Assembly (NCBI RefSeq): GCF_900107965.1
Contig: NZ_FNVU01000001.1
Coordinates: 310,001-374,000 of the forward strand
Source of the DNA: Actinacidiphila yanglinensis
GTDB taxonomy: Bacteria; Actinomycetota; Actinomycetes; Streptomycetales; Streptomycetaceae
Length of the DNA stretch: 64,000 nucleotides
Direction: 5' to 3'
Of this stretch, positions 1-9,516 are shown one piece after another. Position 1 is the stretch's first letter. The number at the start of each line of letters is the position of its first letter. The notes beneath the pieces are model-generated. The model worked only from the letters and a program-made list of their open reading frames with translations. It ran no database searches and was not told where the DNA came from. A program made the translations under genes and the position numbers.

Positions 1-327
1 TCCAAGAGACGTCCGGTTCCCGGTACTGACTGGGGACGAACATACCGCACTCACCTTTCGTGACGTGACGAGATCGGGAACTTCCGGTAGCGCAGCGCAT
101 GAGGTGCCGTGAGGATTCGGCGACGTGTCGGTGAACGGTGGCGATTGGTGGCGCGCGGCCGACGGCGAATGGCCGGCGAAATCGTCGTACCGTCCTGTCG
201 GCGGGACACCGTTTTCATCATCATCATGGCCCGCCGCCGCCTCCGGGCGCAATCACGCCGGGTAAGGAACTGGGCGAACTCCCGCCCCGGAGCGGGAAAT
301 CCGAAAGGCGGCGGCCGTCATTCCCGC
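1..327. other. left-edge intergenic stretch, no gene seen
   Basis: I see no convincing gene here. The open frames crossing the stretch have no ribosome site and poor codon-position bias. The neighbouring ROK gene ends at 357 on the minus strand, so this is its downstream flank. Confidence 0.5.
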
Positions 328-356
328 GGCCGCCGGAACACCGTGTTCCGGCGGCC
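328..356 (-). terminator. strong hairpin abutting the ROK stop codon
   Basis: There is a perfect 14-nt inverted repeat, GGCCGCCGGAACAC and GTGTTCCGGCGGCC, around one central base. It directly touches the ROK stop codon at 357-359. It has no T tract, as is usual for high-GC actinobacterial terminators. Its zero distance from the stop suggests a terminator or an mRNA 3'-end stabiliser. Confidence 0.75.
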
Positions 357-1568
357 TCAGGTCAGCAGGAGCGAGGTGGGCCGGGCCGACAGGGCATGGT
401 CCAGGACCAGGGAGGCCGCGCCGACGGCGGCGACGTTCTCACCGAGAGTGGTGGAGACGACCGCGGTGGGGTGGGTGGCCTTGACGAACAGCGAGCGGGC
501 CACCATCGGTTCGATCACCGGGAGCATCCGGTCGGCGAAGATGTGCCAGGTCGGACCGCCGAAGACGATCGTGTCGACGTCGAGGAGGGTGGCCGCCGCG
601 CAGACACCGCGTCCGATCCGCACCGCCAGGCGGGAGATGATGTCCCCGGCCCGTTCCTCGCCGGCGGCCGCGAGTTCGGCCAGCCGCTCCACGCCGCGCG
701 GGGCGTCGGCCGGGTCCATGATGGTGAACTCGGCGCCGAGCACCCCGAGGGCGATGCCCTCGTCGACCAGGGTCCGGATCGAGCAGCCCGCGCCCAGCCC
801 GCCGACCTCGCCCGCGTTCCCGGAGACCCCGCGCAGCACCGTGTCGTCCACCACCAGCCCCATGCCCGAGCCGGTGCCCAGGTAGAAGAAGAGCAGGTTG
901 CGGCTGTCGGTCGCGGTACCGGCCCAGCGCTCGGCGACGACCGCGGCGGTGACGTCCTTGTCGAGCAGGACCGGGTACCCGGTGGCCTCGCTCAGCCGGT
1001 CGCGCAGCGGGAAGCTGCCCCAGCGCGGCAGTTCCGGCGGGGCCAGCACCCGGCCCGCCGCCGCGTCGATGGGCCCGGGCGCGGCGACGCCGACGCCCAG
1101 CACCCGCTCGGTGCCGGCGCCGGACCCGGCCACCAGCGCGGTCACCGAGGCGGCCATGTCCGCCACGATCCGGTCGGAACCGACTCCGCTCGGGGTGCGC
1201 TCGCTGTGCTGCGCCACGACGGTGCCGAGCAGGTCCACCAGGACGTAGGTGACCACCGCCGGGTCGAGGTGGACGCCCACCGCGTAGCGGGCGCTGGGCA
1301 CGATCTCCAGCAGGGTGCGGGGCTTGCCGTTGCCGGTGCTCTGCTTCCCCGACTCGCGCACCACGCCCTGGTCCAGCAGCCGGCGGGTGATGTTGGAGAC
1401 GGTCTGCCCGGACAGTCCGGTGGCCTGGGCGAGTTCGACCCGGCTCAGCCCCGCGGAGTGCCTGCGGATCGCGTCCAGCAGCACCGACTCGTTGAAGTCC
1501 CCCATGCGCGGCATGTTGGTGCCGCGCCGGATGGTGGGCTTCCCCGCCCTCGCGCTCTCGGTCGTCAA
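357..1568 (-). CDS. ROK-family transcriptional repressor (sugar-responsive)
   Basis: The product is a 403-aa NagC/XylR-type ROK protein. The N-terminal winged helix reads LAQATGLSGQTVSNITRRLL. It is followed by a ROK sugar-kinase fold with an ATP-site-like stretch (FFYLGTGSGMGLVVDD). The TTG start at 1568 is chosen because GGGAGAGG lies just upstream; ATG at 1514 is the alternative and would give 385 aa. The usual ROK zinc signature CxCGxxGC is not intact (GAGCSIRTLVDEG), so the sensor domain may not bind zinc normally. Two alpha-mannosidase genes lie upstream on the same strand, 176 bp away, so it probably controls mannoside use, either autoregulated with them or from its own promoter. Confidence 0.88.
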   Translation of the reverse strand: MTTESARAGKPTIRRGTNMPRMGDFNESVLLDAIRRHSAGLSRVELAQATGLSGQTVSNITRRLLDQGVVRESGKQSTGNGKPRTLLEIVPSARYAVGVHLDPAVVTYVLVDLLGTVVAQHSERTPSGVGSDRIVADMAASVTALVAGSGAGTERVLGVGVAAPGPIDAAAGRVLAPPELPRWGSFPLRDRLSEATGYPVLLDKDVTAAVVAERWAGTATDSRNLLFFYLGTGSGMGLVVDDTVLRGVSGNAGEVGGLGAGCSIRTLVDEGIALGVLGAEFTIMDPADAPRGVERLAELAAAGEERAGDIISRLAVRIGRGVCAAATLLDVDTIVFGGPTWHIFADRMLPVIEPMVARSLFVKATHPTAVVSTTLGENVAAVGAASLVLDHALSARPTSLLLT

Positions 1569-1744
1569 CGTACCTCTCCCAACCCTGGACGGTAGGGGGT
1601 GGCGCGGTGCCGTCGCCCTCCCGGCGGCGTCGATCGAACGAATGGTACGGCACCTGCCCCCTCCACCCGGCCCGGTTCGCGGGACCTGGGCGGAAACGGT
1701 GCCGGCGCCCGCCCGCGGGCGCGGCGGGACCGCGCGGACACGCC

Positions 1745-4700
1745 CTACCGCCGGTCCCCGGCCGGAGGGCCGGACAGGCCGGCCGAACCGTCCGCCGGGC
1801 GCAGCCGCAGCGTGCGGATCTGGAAGGGCCGCAGACGCAGCTCCACGCCGCCGCCCTCCGGCACCGGTGCCGGCTCCCGCTCCGGCTGCTCCAGCAGGTC
1901 GCAGTCGAAGGCGGCGGCGAGCGGGAAGCCCGCGGTCAGCCGGGCCCGGACCGCGCCCCCGCACGCCTCGTACAGCCGGACGACGACGTCGCCGCTCCGG
2001 TCGTCCGCCAGCTTGACCGACTCCACCACGACATCGGTGGTGTCCAGCGCGACCAGGGCCGCCGCCTGGGCCGGGGCCGGGCGCAGCGGGAGGTTCAGGG
2101 CGTAGCCGCCGGCGATCGCCTCCTCGATCCCGGCCCCCGCGAGCAGCGCGTAGCGGAACGCGTGGTGCCCGCGGTCGGCCTGCGGGTCGGGGCTGTGCGG
2201 CGCGCGCAGCAGGGAGAGCCGCACCGTCGTGGTGGTGCCGCCGTCCGCGCGGGTGTCCCGGCGGACGTCGTGGCCGTAGGTCGAGTCGTTGAGCACCGCG
2301 GCGCCCCAGTGCCGCTCGCCGACGTGCACCCAGCGGTGCGCCCACAGCTCGAAACGCGCCGCGTCCCAGCTGGTGTTCTCGTGGGTGGGCCGCGTCACGT
2401 GGCCGAACTGGATCTCCGCGCTCTCGCGTTCGGCGTGCACGTCCAGCGGCCAGGCCGCCTTGAGCACGGTGTCGCGCTCCTGCCAGTCGATGTCGGTGCG
2501 GACGTCCACCTGCCGGCTCTCCGCGGCCAGTTCGATGTGCTGGACCAGCCGGGAGGCGCCGAAGACCCGCTCCACGCGCACCGAGGCCAGCAGCGGCCCG
2601 GCGTCCGCCAGTGTCACCGACGCGGCCTCGTCCAGGTCGCGCACGGTGTCGCGGTAGGTGGAGTCGATGTTCCACGCCGACCACAGGTTCGGGTCGTCCG
2701 GGTGGAGCTGGAGCAGGTTGCCCGCGGCGCCCGGGGCGATCGCCTCGCGGCGGGCGGTGTGGTCGTACACCGAGGTGACCAGGCCGCGGCGGTCCACCGT
2801 GACGGTCAGCAGGCCGTTGCCGAGGACGAACCCGCCGTCCGCGGGAGAGGTCGCGGGGGAGGCGGTCACCGGGGCCTCGGGCGCGGGCACCGTACCGCCC
2901 GACGCCAGCGCCGCGACGTCGGCCAGGACCGCGCTGCGGCCGTCCGACAGCGCCTGCGCGCCCGGAAGTTGACCACCGCCGGGCACCACGGCGACCTCGC
3001 GCCGCCGGTAGGGGCCGGCGTTGAGCAGGGCCGGCGGGCCGGGCAGCCGGGCCGCCGCGTCGCCGATCACCTCCTCCAACTCGGCGTGGATCGCGGCGTA
3101 CTCCCGCTCCGCCTCCTGGTGCACCCAGGCGATGGAGGAGCCCGGCAGGATGTCGTGGAACTGGTGGAGCAGCACCCGCCGCCACACCGACTCCAGCCGC
3201 TCGTACGGGTACGGCGCGCCGGCGTGGACCGAGGCGGTGGCGGCCCACAACTCGGCCTCGCGCAGCAGCGCCTCGCCGCGCCGGTTGCCGCGCTTGGTGC
3301 GGGCCTGGCTGGTGTAGGTGCCGCGGTGGTTCTCCAGGTACAGCTCGCCCCGCCACACCGGCAGCCGGTCGCGTTCCGCGCGGGCCGCGGCGAAGAACTC
3401 CGACGGGGCGACAACCTCCACCTTCGGCGACCCTTCGAGGTCGCGCAGCCTGCGGGCCTTCTCCAGCATCGAGCGGGTGGGGCCGCCCCCGCCGTCGCCG
3501 AAGCCGAACGGAGCCAGCGACCGGGTCGCCACCTCCTTGTCCGCGAAGTTGCTCTCGGCGTGGGCGAGTTCGGCGGCGGTCAGGGACGCGTTGTAGGTGT
3601 CGACGGGCGGGAAGTGGGTGAAGATCCGGGTGCCGTCGATGCCCTCCCAGTCGAACGTGTGGTGCGGCAGCTTGTTGGTGTCGTTCCAGGAGAGCTTCTG
3701 GGTGAGGAACCAGCTGGCCCCCGCCAGCCGCGCGAGCTGAGGGAAGGCCGCGGTGCAGCCGAACGAGTCGGGCAGCCAGACGCCGTCCTGCTCGATGCCG
3801 AACTCCGCGGCGAAGAACCTTCGCCCGTACACGAGTTGGCGGGCCAGCGCCTCGCCGCCGGGCAGGTTGCCGTCCGACTCCACCCACATGCCGCCGACCG
3901 GTACCCAGGTGCCGGCGGCGGCCGCCTCCTGGATGCGGGCGTAGATCTCCGGGCGCTGCTCCTTCATCCAGGCGTACTGCTGGGCGGAGGAGCAGGCGAA
4001 GACCAGTTCCGGGTACTCCCGCGCGAGTGTCGTCATGTTGGTGAAGGTGCGGGCGCACTTGCGGACGGTCTCGCGGACCGGCCACAGCCAGGCCGAGTCG
4101 ATGTGGGCGTGGCCGACCGCGCTGACGGTGTGCGCGGAGGCGTGGGCGGGCCGCGACAGCACCTCGGCCAGCCGGTCGCGGGCCGCCGCGGCCGTACCGG
4201 GCACGTCGGCCGGGTCGACGGCGTCGGCGGCGCGACGCAGCGCGTGCCGGATCCCGTGCCGGCGCGAGGAGCTCTCGGGGAGCCGGTGCATCAGCTCGTC
4301 GAGCACCTCCATGTCGTGGATCAGCTGCCAGACGTCCTCCTCGCGCACCGCGATCTCGGCCTGCGCGAGCCGGTAGAGGTCGGCGCTCCCCGCGGTCTCC
4401 CGTGATCCGTAATGGGTGTTGAGGCCCAGGCTGCCGACGATGGGCGGGTTGGCGGCGAGTTCGACGAGCAGGTCGACCCGCTCCCCGCCGGTCGCGTGCG
4501 CCGACAGCAGCACGCTGCGGCTGTAGGGGTGCAGCCCTTGCAGGGGCGTGCCCTGGGCGTCGTGCACCAGGCCCTCCGCCTGGCCGCCCGGTCCCTTGGT
4601 CAGGTCGAAGCCGAGGTCGAAGACCGCCTCGACGCGCCGCCCGGACCACTGCGCGGGTATCTCCGCGGTCGCGCGCAGCCAGGTGGTGGACCAGGGCCCG

Positions 4701-4888
4701 CCCCAGGGCTCGCCGGCGGCGAAGGGCGCGTAATCGGCGTTCAGCGCGTCGGCGACGGGGACCGGCTCGCCCTCCACCCGCCAGGCGCCGAGCGCGAGGG
4801 GGTGGGACGCGCTGTAGAGGGCCGGGCGGATGACGTGGTCGAGCAGCTTGGTGATCCGGTCCTCGACGGTCCGGCGGTCGTCGTGCAC
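1745..4888 (-). CDS. GH38 alpha-mannosidase (second of a tandem pair)
   Basis: This 1047-aa cytoplasmic enzyme has no signal peptide. It shows the GH38 zinc motif GHAHIDSAWLWP (His262 and Asp264), the WLPDSFG motif whose Asp374 is the expected nucleophile, and HFPPVDTYN for the distal metal ligand. The family hydrolyses terminal alpha-mannosyl residues with retention. The start is GTG at 4888, with GGAAGGA about 8 nt upstream. It lies 84 bp after the paralogous gene at 4973-8005 in transcription order, and both proteins start with MHDDR/MHDDRQ-like sequence and end with similar PFQ-TLRL segments. A hairpin in the gap may adjust its relative expression. Confidence 0.9.
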   Translation of the reverse strand: MHDDRRTVEDRITKLLDHVIRPALYSASHPLALGAWRVEGEPVPVADALNADYAPFAAGEPWGGPWSTTWLRATAEIPAQWSGRRVEAVFDLGFDLTKGPGGQAEGLVHDAQGTPLQGLHPYSRSVLLSAHATGGERVDLLVELAANPPIVGSLGLNTHYGSRETAGSADLYRLAQAEIAVREEDVWQLIHDMEVLDELMHRLPESSSRRHGIRHALRRAADAVDPADVPGTAAAARDRLAEVLSRPAHASAHTVSAVGHAHIDSAWLWPVRETVRKCARTFTNMTTLAREYPELVFACSSAQQYAWMKEQRPEIYARIQEAAAAGTWVPVGGMWVESDGNLPGGEALARQLVYGRRFFAAEFGIEQDGVWLPDSFGCTAAFPQLARLAGASWFLTQKLSWNDTNKLPHHTFDWEGIDGTRIFTHFPPVDTYNASLTAAELAHAESNFADKEVATRSLAPFGFGDGGGGPTRSMLEKARRLRDLEGSPKVEVVAPSEFFAAARAERDRLPVWRGELYLENHRGTYTSQARTKRGNRRGEALLREAELWAATASVHAGAPYPYERLESVWRRVLLHQFHDILPGSSIAWVHQEAEREYAAIHAELEEVIGDAAARLPGPPALLNAGPYRRREVAVVPGGGQLPGAQALSDGRSAVLADVAALASGGTVPAPEAPVTASPATSPADGGFVLGNGLLTVTVDRRGLVTSVYDHTARREAIAPGAAGNLLQLHPDDPNLWSAWNIDSTYRDTVRDLDEAASVTLADAGPLLASVRVERVFGASRLVQHIELAAESRQVDVRTDIDWQERDTVLKAAWPLDVHAERESAEIQFGHVTRPTHENTSWDAARFELWAHRWVHVGERHWGAAVLNDSTYGHDVRRDTRADGGTTTTVRLSLLRAPHSPDPQADRGHHAFRYALLAGAGIEEAIAGGYALNLPLRPAPAQAAALVALDTTDVVVESVKLADDRSGDVVVRLYEACGGAVRARLTAGFPLAAAFDCDLLEQPEREPAPVPEGGGVELRLRPFQIRTLRLRPADGSAGLSGPPAGDRR

Positions 4889-4921
4889 GGTACGGGTCCT
4901 TCCAGGGGTACGCGGGTTGCG

Positions 4922-4956
4922 GGCCGCCCGGCGGCGTGCCGACGTGCCGGGCGGCC
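4922..4956 (-). terminator. intercistronic hairpin between the two mannosidase genes
   Basis: Perfect 11-nt arms, GGCCGCCCGGC and GCCGGGCGGCC, flank a 13-nt loop. The hairpin begins 16 nt after the upstream gene's stop and ends well before the next gene's ribosome site. It could be a partial terminator or an RNA-processing and stability element that sets the ratio of the two enzymes. Confidence 0.6.
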
Positions 4957-4972
4957 TCGTGCGGTCCAGCGG

Positions 4973-7900
4973 TCAGGCGCGCGGCAGGCGCAACGTCACC
5001 ATCTGGAAGGGCCGCAGGGCGACCACCGCGGCGCCGTCGCCGGCCGCTTCGGGCCGTCCGGCGTCCGCGAGCGGGCGCTCCAGCAGGTCCGTCAGCTCCG
5101 CCCGGCCGGCCGCGAAGCCGTCCGCGCGCACGGTCGCCCGGCCCCGGGCGCCGTTGCTCTCGTAGAGGCGTACCACGAGGTCGCCGCTGCGGTCGTCGGC
5201 CAGCTTCACCGCGCTCACCACCACCGCGTCCTCGTCGACGGTCACCAGCGGCGCCACGTCGGCCGCCGTCCCGGCCACCCGGCGCTCGGGCAGGTTGGCG
5301 CGGAAGCCCTCGCGGACCGCGTCGCCGATCGCGGCACCCGGCGCGAGCGCGTGCCGGAACCGGTGCACGCCCTGGTCGGTCTCCGGATCGGGGAAGCGCG
5401 GCGCCCGCAGCAGCGAGGCCCGCACCGTGGTCGTGGTGCCGCGGTCGCCGCCGGTGCGCACCGACCGGGTCACGTCGTGGCCGTAGGTGGAGTCGTTGGC
5501 CAGCGCGACACCCCAGCCCGGCTCGTCGAGGTGCACGAACCGGTGGTTGCACGCCTCGAACTTCGCCCACTCCCAACTGGTGTTCTGGTGGGTGGGCCGG
5601 TGGACGTGGCCGAACTGCGTCTCCGAGGCGTAGCGGTCGGCCTTCACGTCCAGCGGGAAGGCCAGCTTCAGGAACTTCTCCGTCTCGTGCCAGTCGACCT
5701 CGGTGTCGATGTCGAGCCGCTTGGCGTCCGCCGGCAGCGACAGGAGCTGCACCACGCGGGAGCCGCCGAACGCCCGCTCGACGCGCACCGCGTCGCCCTC
5801 GGCCCGCAGATCCGTGACGTCCGTGAGGTCGGTGCCGACGTTCCGGTAGAAGACGTCGACGTCCCACGCGTCCCACTGGTTCGGGAAGTCGGGGTGCAAC
5901 TGGAGCAGGTTGGCGGCCTGCCCGGGGGCGATCGACTCGCGCCCGGCCGCGAGGTCGTACGCGCTCACCACCAGGCCGCGGCCGTCGATCTCCACCCGCA
6001 GCTGGCCGTTGTCCAGCACGTAGCCGCCGCCCTCGCGGGCGACCGGGGCCGCCGCGCCCGCCGGGCCCGCCGCGACCGCGCCGCCCGCCGGGACGCCCCG
6101 GCGGCCGTGCGGCGCCGAGTTGAACACCAACTCGGCCGCGCCCGAACCGTCGCCGCCCAGCGCCCGCAGCGCCGCGGCGATGATGCCCTCCAGCTCCTCG
6201 GCCACCCGCGCGTAGGTCTGCCGCGCCTCGCGGTGCACCCAGGCGATCGAGGAGCCCGGCAGGATGTCGTGGAACTGGTGCAGCAGCACCGTCTTCCACA
6301 GCCGGTCCAGGTCCTCGTAGGGGTACGGCGCCCCGGCCCGCACGGCGGCGGTGGTCGCCCACAACTCCGCCTCGTACAGCAGGTGTTCGCTGCGGCGGTT
6401 GCCCCGCTTGGTCTGCGCCTGGCTGGTCAGGGTGGCGCGGTGCAGTTCCAGGTACAGCTCACCGACCCACACCGGCGGATCGGGGTACTCCGCCTCCGCC
6501 TTGGCGAAGAACTCCGCAGGCGCCTCCCACGTGACGGCCGCCGACCCTTCCAGGTTCCGCAACCGGGCCGCCTTGGCGACCATCTCGCGGGTGGTGCCGC
6601 CACCGCCGTCGCCGTACCCGGTCGGCGCCAGCGAGCGGGTGGCGACACCCTTCTCCTTGAAGTTGCGTGCCGCGTGCGCGATCTCGCGGCCGTCCATCGA
6701 GCAGTTGTAGGTGTCGACGGGCGGGAAGTGGGTGAAGACGCGGCTGCCGTCGATGCCCTCCCAGGTGAAGGTGTGGTGCGGGAAGACGTTGACCCGGCTC
6801 CACGAGATCTTCTGGGTGAGCAGCCACTTGGCGCCCGCGGCCTTGATGATCTGCGGCAGCCCGGCGGCGAAGCCGAAGGTGTCGGGGAGCCACACCTCCT
6901 CGTTCTCCACGCCGAACTCGTCGAGGAAGAAGCGCTTGCCGTGCACGAACTGGCGGGCCATCGCCTCGGATCCGGGCATGTTGGTGTCCGACTCCACCCA
7001 CATGCCGCCGGCCGGTACGAACCTCCCGTCCGACACGGCCTTCTTGACCCGGGCGTACACCTCCGGACGGTGCTCCTTGATCCACGCGTACTGCTGGGCC
7101 TGCGACATCGCGTAGACGAAATCCGGCTCGTCCTCCAGCAGGGCGGTCATGTTGGCGGTGGTGCGGGCGACCTTGCGGACGGTCTCGCGCAGCGGCCACA
7201 GCCAGGCCGAGTCGATGTGGGCGTGGCCGACCGCGCTGATCCGGTGCGCCGCGGGCACGGCGGGCGCGGCCAGCACGCCGGCCAGCTCGTCGCGTGCGGC
7301 CTGGGCGGTGCCGTTGACGTCGCCCAGGTCCACCGCGTCCAGCGCCCGGCCGACCGCGCGCACGATCTCCCAGCGGCGGGCCCCGTCGACCGGCAGCTCG
7401 GCCATCAGCTCCCCGAGGACCTCCAGGTCGAGCACCAGGTTCCACACCGTCTCGTCGAAGACGGCCAGTTCCAGCCGCCCGAGGACGTACTGCGGCGCGT
7501 CCCCGGCGGTCGAGCGGTCGCCGAGCCGGGTGGGCTGGAAGGGCACCCCGCCCGCGTCCAGGTCGGGGTTGGAGGCGGCCTCGACGTGCCAGTGGACCTG
7601 CTCGCCGCCCGCGACCGGCGCGCCCACCCTGACGTAGGAGTTGCGCGGGTGCAGTCCCTTCACCGGGGTGCCGTCGGGACGGTAGACCAGGCCCTCGCAC
7701 TGGAAGCCGGGGGAGCGGGGGGTGAATCCCAGGTCGAGCACGGCCTCGACGGTGCGCCCGGCCCAGGCGGCGGGCACGGTGCCGGTGACCTTGAACCAGC
7801 TCGTCCCCCAGGGCGAACCCCACGGCGTGCCGGCGGTGATGGGCCGGGTCGGCGCGGAGAGGCCCTCCGCTACGGGCACGGGTTCGCCCGGCGCGGACCA

Positions 7901-8005
7901 GATCTCCACGTCCAGGGGTGTCGTCTCGGGATGGATGGCCGGACGGATGCGCTCGCGGAGGACGCGGTCGAGGCGGGCCTCGACCAGCTGGCGGTCGTCG
8001 TGCAT
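4973..8005 (-). CDS. GH38 alpha-mannosidase (first of a tandem pair)
   Basis: This 1010-aa paralogue of the neighbouring GH38 enzyme has the same motif set: GHAHIDSAWLWP (metal and active site), WLPDTFG (nucleophile Asp), and THFPPVDTYN. There is no signal peptide, so it acts inside the cell on imported manno-oligosaccharides or glycan fragments. ATG at 8005 has a clean AGGAGA ribosome site. It is the promoter-proximal gene of the pair, 380 nt downstream of a HrdB-like promoter. Having two diverged copies side by side suggests different linkage or aglycone preferences rather than a recent duplication. Confidence 0.9.
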   Translation of the reverse strand: MHDDRQLVEARLDRVLRERIRPAIHPETTPLDVEIWSAPGEPVPVAEGLSAPTRPITAGTPWGSPWGTSWFKVTGTVPAAWAGRTVEAVLDLGFTPRSPGFQCEGLVYRPDGTPVKGLHPRNSYVRVGAPVAGGEQVHWHVEAASNPDLDAGGVPFQPTRLGDRSTAGDAPQYVLGRLELAVFDETVWNLVLDLEVLGELMAELPVDGARRWEIVRAVGRALDAVDLGDVNGTAQAARDELAGVLAAPAVPAAHRISAVGHAHIDSAWLWPLRETVRKVARTTANMTALLEDEPDFVYAMSQAQQYAWIKEHRPEVYARVKKAVSDGRFVPAGGMWVESDTNMPGSEAMARQFVHGKRFFLDEFGVENEEVWLPDTFGFAAGLPQIIKAAGAKWLLTQKISWSRVNVFPHHTFTWEGIDGSRVFTHFPPVDTYNCSMDGREIAHAARNFKEKGVATRSLAPTGYGDGGGGTTREMVAKAARLRNLEGSAAVTWEAPAEFFAKAEAEYPDPPVWVGELYLELHRATLTSQAQTKRGNRRSEHLLYEAELWATTAAVRAGAPYPYEDLDRLWKTVLLHQFHDILPGSSIAWVHREARQTYARVAEELEGIIAAALRALGGDGSGAAELVFNSAPHGRRGVPAGGAVAAGPAGAAAPVAREGGGYVLDNGQLRVEIDGRGLVVSAYDLAAGRESIAPGQAANLLQLHPDFPNQWDAWDVDVFYRNVGTDLTDVTDLRAEGDAVRVERAFGGSRVVQLLSLPADAKRLDIDTEVDWHETEKFLKLAFPLDVKADRYASETQFGHVHRPTHQNTSWEWAKFEACNHRFVHLDEPGWGVALANDSTYGHDVTRSVRTGGDRGTTTTVRASLLRAPRFPDPETDQGVHRFRHALAPGAAIGDAVREGFRANLPERRVAGTAADVAPLVTVDEDAVVVSAVKLADDRSGDLVVRLYESNGARGRATVRADGFAAGRAELTDLLERPLADAGRPEAAGDGAAVVALRPFQMVTLRLPRA

Positions 8006-8389
8006 GACGAGGTCTCCTGGGGGCTGCCGACATGCCGTTCGGGCTGTCGGGCGGGCGGATGTGACGGCCGGGTGCCGGGGCGGGTGGGTCTGCCGGAGAC
8101 GAGGGGCGGCGGCGCGGTTCAGGGCCGGTGCGGGTGCGGGGCGCCGTCAGCCGCGGGGAACGGGGGGAAGCCGTCGCCGGCCGTCGTCGGGGGCCGGTGA
8201 CCGTGCCGGCCACCGCGGGTGGCCGGTGTCCGCCGGGTGTTCGTGGTCAAGGCGATTGCACGCTCCCATCGGCGCCGTGCGGCGACGGCACGGCGGTCGG
8301 GTTCGGACGGCCTCGGCCCGCAGGCCGGCCAGGCGCCGGACCGCCCCCGGCAGTCCTCCGGGCGCCCGGCACCGGCGTGGGGCGAGTGA

Positions 8390-8419
8390 AATCTACGAAC
8401 CGTGCGACAAGTTTGTCAA
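8390..8419 (-). promoter_or_regulatory. HrdB-type promoter of the mannosidase operon with operator over the -35
   Basis: On the minus strand TTGACA (8414-8419) is followed by an 18-bp spacer and TAGATT (8390-8395), a near-consensus sigma-70 promoter. The inverted repeat GACAA-GT-TTGTC (8406-8417) overlaps the -35, where a repressor such as the ROK protein could bind. The implied leader to the ATG at 8005 is about 375 nt and holds no recognisable gene, so it may carry regulatory RNA structure. Confidence 0.7.
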
Positions 8420-8469
8420 TACGTTTTACGAAGTCGCCCGCCACCCGGTACCGCGCTCCCGGGCGCCGG

Positions 8470-9183
8470 TCAGGGCCGCGCGAGCTGCGGGTACAGGGTC
8501 TCGATGGTGAGCGCCAGCCCTGCCTTGACCTGCTGGGTGAAGGCGTCGGCGACCACCTCCAACCGGCCCTGCTGCACGCCGTCGAGGGCGATCCTGGCGA
8601 TCCCGGCCGGGTCGGCCTTCTCCACGCCTTCCAGCCCGGCGACCATCTCGGTGTCCATGTAGCCGACGTGCAGCGCGGTCACCTGGGTCTTCTGGCCGGC
8701 CAGTTCCACCCGCAGGGAGTTGGTGACGGACCACTCGGCGGCCTTGGACGCGCAATACGCCGCCTCCTGCGGGAGCGACACCCAGGACAGCACGGACAGC
8801 ACGTTGAGGACCGCGCCGCCCCCGCCCCGCGCGAGGACCGGCGCGAAGGCGCGGGTCACGTCGAGCGTGCCGAGCACGTTGGTGTCGTACTCGTGCCGGA
8901 AGGCGTCGAGGTCGCCGTCCAGGATGCCGGTGAGCGTGAGGATGCCGGCGTTGTTGACCAGCAGGGTGACGTCCTGCGCCTGCTCGGCGGCGGCGAGGAC
9001 CGAGGCGTGGTCGGTGATGTCGAGCCGGACCGGGACGACGACGCCCCCGGCCGCCACGGTCCGCGGATCGCGCGCGGCCGCGTACACCTTGCTCGCCCCG
9101 GCATCGACCAGGGCGCGGACGAGGTGGGCGCCGAGGCCGCGGTTGCCCCCGGTCACGAGGGCGACAGAGTCCTTGAGGTTCAT
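8470..9183 (-). CDS. short-chain dehydrogenase/reductase (SDR)
   Basis: This 237-aa classical SDR has the cofactor motif TGGNRGLG near residue 10, LVNNAGI, and the catalytic YCASK with an upstream Ser. The length and C-terminus are ordinary for the family. The substrate cannot be inferred. ATG at 9183 is preceded by AGGAG at a slightly long distance of about 12 nt. The gene is monocistronic: the nearest co-directional genes are separated by terminators upstream and by the mannosidase promoter region downstream. Confidence 0.85.
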   Translation of the reverse strand: MNLKDSVALVTGGNRGLGAHLVRALVDAGASKVYAAARDPRTVAAGGVVVPVRLDITDHASVLAAAEQAQDVTLLVNNAGILTLTGILDGDLDAFRHEYDTNVLGTLDVTRAFAPVLARGGGGAVLNVLSVLSWVSLPQEAAYCASKAAEWSVTNSLRVELAGQKTQVTALHVGYMDTEMVAGLEGVEKADPAGIARIALDGVQQGRLEVVADAFTQQVKAGLALTIETLYPQLARP

Positions 9184-9436
9184 GGGCGGTGATTTCTCCT
9201 GTCCGGAGGGGGCCGGCGGACTCCGGGGAGCCCGTCCGGCGGTGCGGGAGGCGCGAAGGCGGGCTTCCGCGGCCGGGCTCTCGCGAGCGCGCGCCCGACA
9301 CCGGACCCCGCCCCGCGGACGTATGACATCCGCCCGCGGCCCCGGTCGCCGCCCGCGACACCCGGAACGCGCCCGGGACCACCCGATCACCGCCATCAGC
9401 CCGGCCCCGCACGGGGATCGGCCGGGGAGACGACCG
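9184..9436. other. intergenic stretch upstream of the SDR
   Basis: No gene is seen between the SDR start and the tandem hairpins that end the surface-protein gene. It presumably contains the SDR promoter, but no clear -35/-10 pair was found. Confidence 0.4.
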
Positions 9437-9467
9437 CGGCCCGCACCCCTGCGCGGGGTGCGGGCCG
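9437..9467 (-). terminator. second hairpin after the surface-protein gene
   Basis: Perfect 13-nt arms CGGCCCGCACCCC and GGGGTGCGGGCCG enclose a 5-nt loop. It lies 50 nt beyond the stop of the 1385-aa protein gene and follows the hairpin at 9480-9511, giving tandem terminators. Confidence 0.75.
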
Positions 9468-9479
9468 GAGGCGGGAGGT

Positions 9480-9511
9480 GCCGCGCCCCCGCCGTCCGGC
9501 AGGGGCGCGGC
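9480..9511 (-). terminator. first hairpin after the surface-protein gene
   Basis: Arms GCCGCGCCCC and GGGGCGCGGC (10 nt, perfect) enclose a 12-nt loop, 5 nt past the stop codon at 9517-9519. Confidence 0.65.
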
Positions 9512-9516
9512 GGGTG

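Noticed and set aside
357..6362. A 2001-codon minus-strand frame spanning the ROK and both mannosidase genes
   Set aside because: Only its last 403 codons are the real ROK gene. The rest is Arg/Gly/Pro-rich out-of-frame translation of two clear GH38 genes, a usual artefact of high GC content.
8247..8444. A 65-codon minus-strand frame beginning MAGDFVKRIDKLVARF
   Set aside because: It contains the -35 and -10 of the mannosidase promoter and has no ribosome site, so it is unlikely to be translated.
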